Assembly (NCBI GenBank): GCA_027596945.1
Contig: JADGJH010000002.1
Coordinates: 1,696 to 59,772, forward strand
Length of the DNA: 58,077 nt
DNA from: Physocladia obscura
Taxonomy: Eukaryota > Chytridiomycota > Chytridiomycetes > Chytridiales > Chytriomycetaceae
Direction: 5' to 3'
Positions 56,621 through 58,077 of the stretch are shown in pieces. Under the pieces are notes generated by a model that ran no database searches, was not told the DNA's origin, and saw only the letters and a list, made by a program, of their open reading frames with translations. The translations under genes were made by a program, and so were the position numbers. How positions within the stretch are numbered: position 1 is the first letter of the stretch; each line of letters begins with the position of its first letter.

Positions 56621-57724
56621 ATGACGACAGTTACCTCTGCAAGCAACACTTACTCGTTCATAACGATCAATGACGCGGCGGACCCGACATTCAACCAACT
56701 GTTGGGCATTAACAACGCAAACACGATTGCCGGTTACTTTGGCAGCGGCGCTACCGACCACCCTAATGTCGGATACATCCTCGCTTCGCCAAACTACCTG
56801 ACTAATATCGACTTGGCCAACTTTCCCAACGCCAACCAGACGCAGCAGATTGGCATTAATGCGGACGGCACTACCGTCGGCTTCTATGTAGACGCAGAAG
56901 GAAACAACTTTGGCTTCGTGTTCGCGTCAGGCACTTATACTACAGTTGCCAGCCCTGAGACCGGTGCGGGCACCGTCAATCAGTTGCTGGGTCTCAACGG
57001 TGGCTATGCAGTTGGCTTCTTCACGGACGAGACTGGCAACAACCATGGTTACTCGTACGACATTGCGACGCAGGCGTTCGCTGATGTCACGCCCCCTGCT
57101 GCCTTCGCTTGCACATCCACCACTGCCACTTCCACCAACAACAACGGAGATGTTGTTGGCTTCTGCGACACAGACGCAAACACCACCATCTCTTTCTTTG
57201 CCAACAGCGGCAGCTACCTGCAGCTCAACGTGCCTGGCTCCACAAACACTCAAGCGTTTGGTATCAACATTAACAGGGATGTTGTCGGTTCGTTCGTTGA
57301 CGCCGAAGGGGTCACCCACGGCTTTATTGCGACCGGCGCGAACACCGCCACTCCCACCTACCAGTCCATTGACCACCCCAGTGCCGTAAACTCGACTATT
57401 CTCAACGGCATCAATGACCAGGGCTACATTGTAGGCTTCTACCTTGATGCTGGCGGCAACACTAACGGTGTGCTTGCAACCCCTGGCGGGACAGGTTCCA
57501 CCTCTATTGCTCCTGGCTCTGGCATTGCCACTATTGCCACTAGTAGCTCTGCTTCCACGGTACCGGCCAGCTCTACTACTACAACTACTACAACTGCTGC
57601 TTCAGCAACTGTTGCCAAAGTTAGCAGTGTTTCAATTCCTACTGGCCTTACAAGTGGTTCTGCAATGAACTTTTCTCTGTTTTCAGCTGCAATTTTAGCT
57701 GCCATCAGTGTTTTGATTATTTGA
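56621..57724 (+). CDS. HAF-repeat surface protein with GPI-anchor-like C-terminus (367 residues)
   Basis: Intronless frame of 367 residues. It consists of repeated units of about 40-50 residues with a GINxxGxxVGFYxDAxGxxxGF core: GINNANTIAGYFG, GINADGTTVGFYVDAEGNNFGF, GLNGGYAVGFFTDETGNNHG, GININRDVVGSFVDAEGVTHGF, GINDQGYIVGFYLDAGGNTNG. This is the pattern of bacterial 'HAF' extracellular repeat proteins. The end is Ser/Thr-rich, followed by a 20-residue hydrophobic tail (SLFSAAILAAISVLII), as in fungal GPI-anchored wall proteins. No N-terminal signal peptide is encoded from this ATG, so export is unclear. The DNA is clearly richer in G+C than its surroundings. Transfer from a bacterium and later gain of a fungal C-terminus is the best inference. 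An AATAAA lies at 57747. Confidence 0.8.
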   Translation: MTTVTSASNTYSFITINDAADPTFNQLLGINNANTIAGYFGSGATDHPNVGYILASPNYLTNIDLANFPNANQTQQIGINADGTTVGFYVDAEGNNFGFVFASGTYTTVASPETGAGTVNQLLGLNGGYAVGFFTDETGNNHGYSYDIATQAFADVTPPAAFACTSTTATSTNNNGDVVGFCDTDANTTISFFANSGSYLQLNVPGSTNTQAFGININRDVVGSFVDAEGVTHGFIATGANTATPTYQSIDHPSAVNSTILNGINDQGYIVGFYLDAGGNTNGVLATPGGTGSTSIAPGSGIATIATSSSASTVPASSTTTTTTTAASATVAKVSSVSIPTGLTSGSAMNFSLFSAAILAAISVLII

Positions 57725-57746
57725 TTATTTTTTTTTTTTGTTCTAC

Positions 57747-57752
57747 AATAAA
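57747..57752 (+). terminator. Poly(A) signal AATAAA of the HAF-repeat gene
   Basis: Canonical hexamer 22 bases after the stop codon. Confidence 0.5.
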
Positions 57753-57967
57753 ATACAAATCCTTTTTTTTCGTGTACAATTGTTGAATGGATTGTTTTTT
57801 GTTGGTAACTTCAATAAAAACCAAATTTTTCCTAGGTGTTTGCAGCCATGCAACAGTTTTTAATTAATTAACTATGTGCCTGTCATTTATTATCTTGTTT
57901 TATATTTCTGCGTGTTTCTATTGTCACCTTTAATTTATTGTTGTATTGTCGAAAGAGATTTGATTGG

Positions 57968-58077
57968 ATGAAGATAATTTCTGTGACGCACCAGCTGCCG
58001 GTTGTGGTGGCGGCGACGGGGGCGGGGCAGAGGGAGGCGACGGCGCGACGCGGGCACTCGGCGCTGTATGCGGGGCT
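57968..58077 (+). CDS. Start of a trehalose-6-phosphate synthase/phosphatase-like gene (3' partial)
   Basis: The frame from ATG 57968 to the window end reads MKIISVTHQLPVVV and then ARRGHSALYAG. This fits the N-terminus of Tps2/Tps3-type subunits, which begin with an I-I-x-V-T-x-Q-L-P strand followed within about 20 residues by R/T-x-G-x-S-A-L-Y-S. Those proteins act in trehalose synthesis. The exon is strongly GC-rich compared with the 240 bases before it, like the first exon at 32187. Only 36 codons are visible, so the assignment rests on two motifs. Confidence 0.6.
   Translation, partial: MKIISVTHQLPVVVAATGAGQREATARRGHSALYAG

Noticed and set aside
1..58077. CRISPR arrays, insertion sequences, operon promoters and ribosome binding sites
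   Set aside because: The window is eukaryotic, and no spaced direct-repeat arrays or bacterial signals are visible.

Overview
The window is nuclear DNA of a fungus, most likely a zoosporic (chytrid-type) one. The evidence is short GT-AG introns (mostly 46-98 bp) in almost every gene, a URA2-type fused GATase-CPSase-ATCase with a dead DHOase segment, a CBM1-GH6 cellulase, Cdc24, PDK1 and Clf1 orthologues, a TKL kinase with Sel1 repeats, a protoglobin and AT-rich intergenic DNA. The lineage is inferred from this gene mix; no rRNA or other marker is present. Exon structures were built by hand from reading frame and splice signals, and each exon set given below closes to a multiple of three.

Layout, 1-26 kb. 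The 3' part of splicing factor Clf1 (58-2111), a decayed DHHC palmitoyltransferase (2228-3458), a protoglobin on the minus strand (3652-4395), an F-box protein (6193-8391), an unknown tail-anchored protein (minus, 9604-10455), two tandem MATE transporters (minus, 10876-14336), fossil repeat DNA (about 14.6-17.2 kb), a SAM-domain membrane receptor-like protein (17217-19103), a TKL kinase-TIR-Sel1 protein (19970-24409, 5' end uncertain) and a decayed RTA1-like gene (25273-25899).

Layout, 26-58 kb. PDK1 with a PH domain (26431-28304), a secreted GH6 cellobiohydrolase (29552-31204), an unknown protein whose first exon is a GC-rich island (32187-33727), a roughly 4.9 kb element with long terminal inverted repeats and unfamiliar decayed genes (about 34108-39027), a 10-base assembly gap (39104-39113), an F-box/ankyrin/Cdc24 fusion gene (39782-42982), the CAD/URA2 gene (43700-50996), a C2H2 transcription factor (52416-53834), an intronless HAF-repeat surface protein that looks bacterial (56621-57724), and the first bases of a trehalose-phosphate synthase/phosphatase-like gene (57968 onward).

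The genes do not form a pathway. PDK1, the Cdc24 fusion, the TKL-TIR-Sel1 protein and the SAM receptor are all signalling proteins, and the GH6 enzyme points to life on plant material. The most unusual items are the kinase-TIR-Sel1 protein with its exon-per-repeat structure, the F-box/ankyrin/Cdc24 fusion, the TIR-bounded element without a recognisable transposase, and the HAF-repeat gene.
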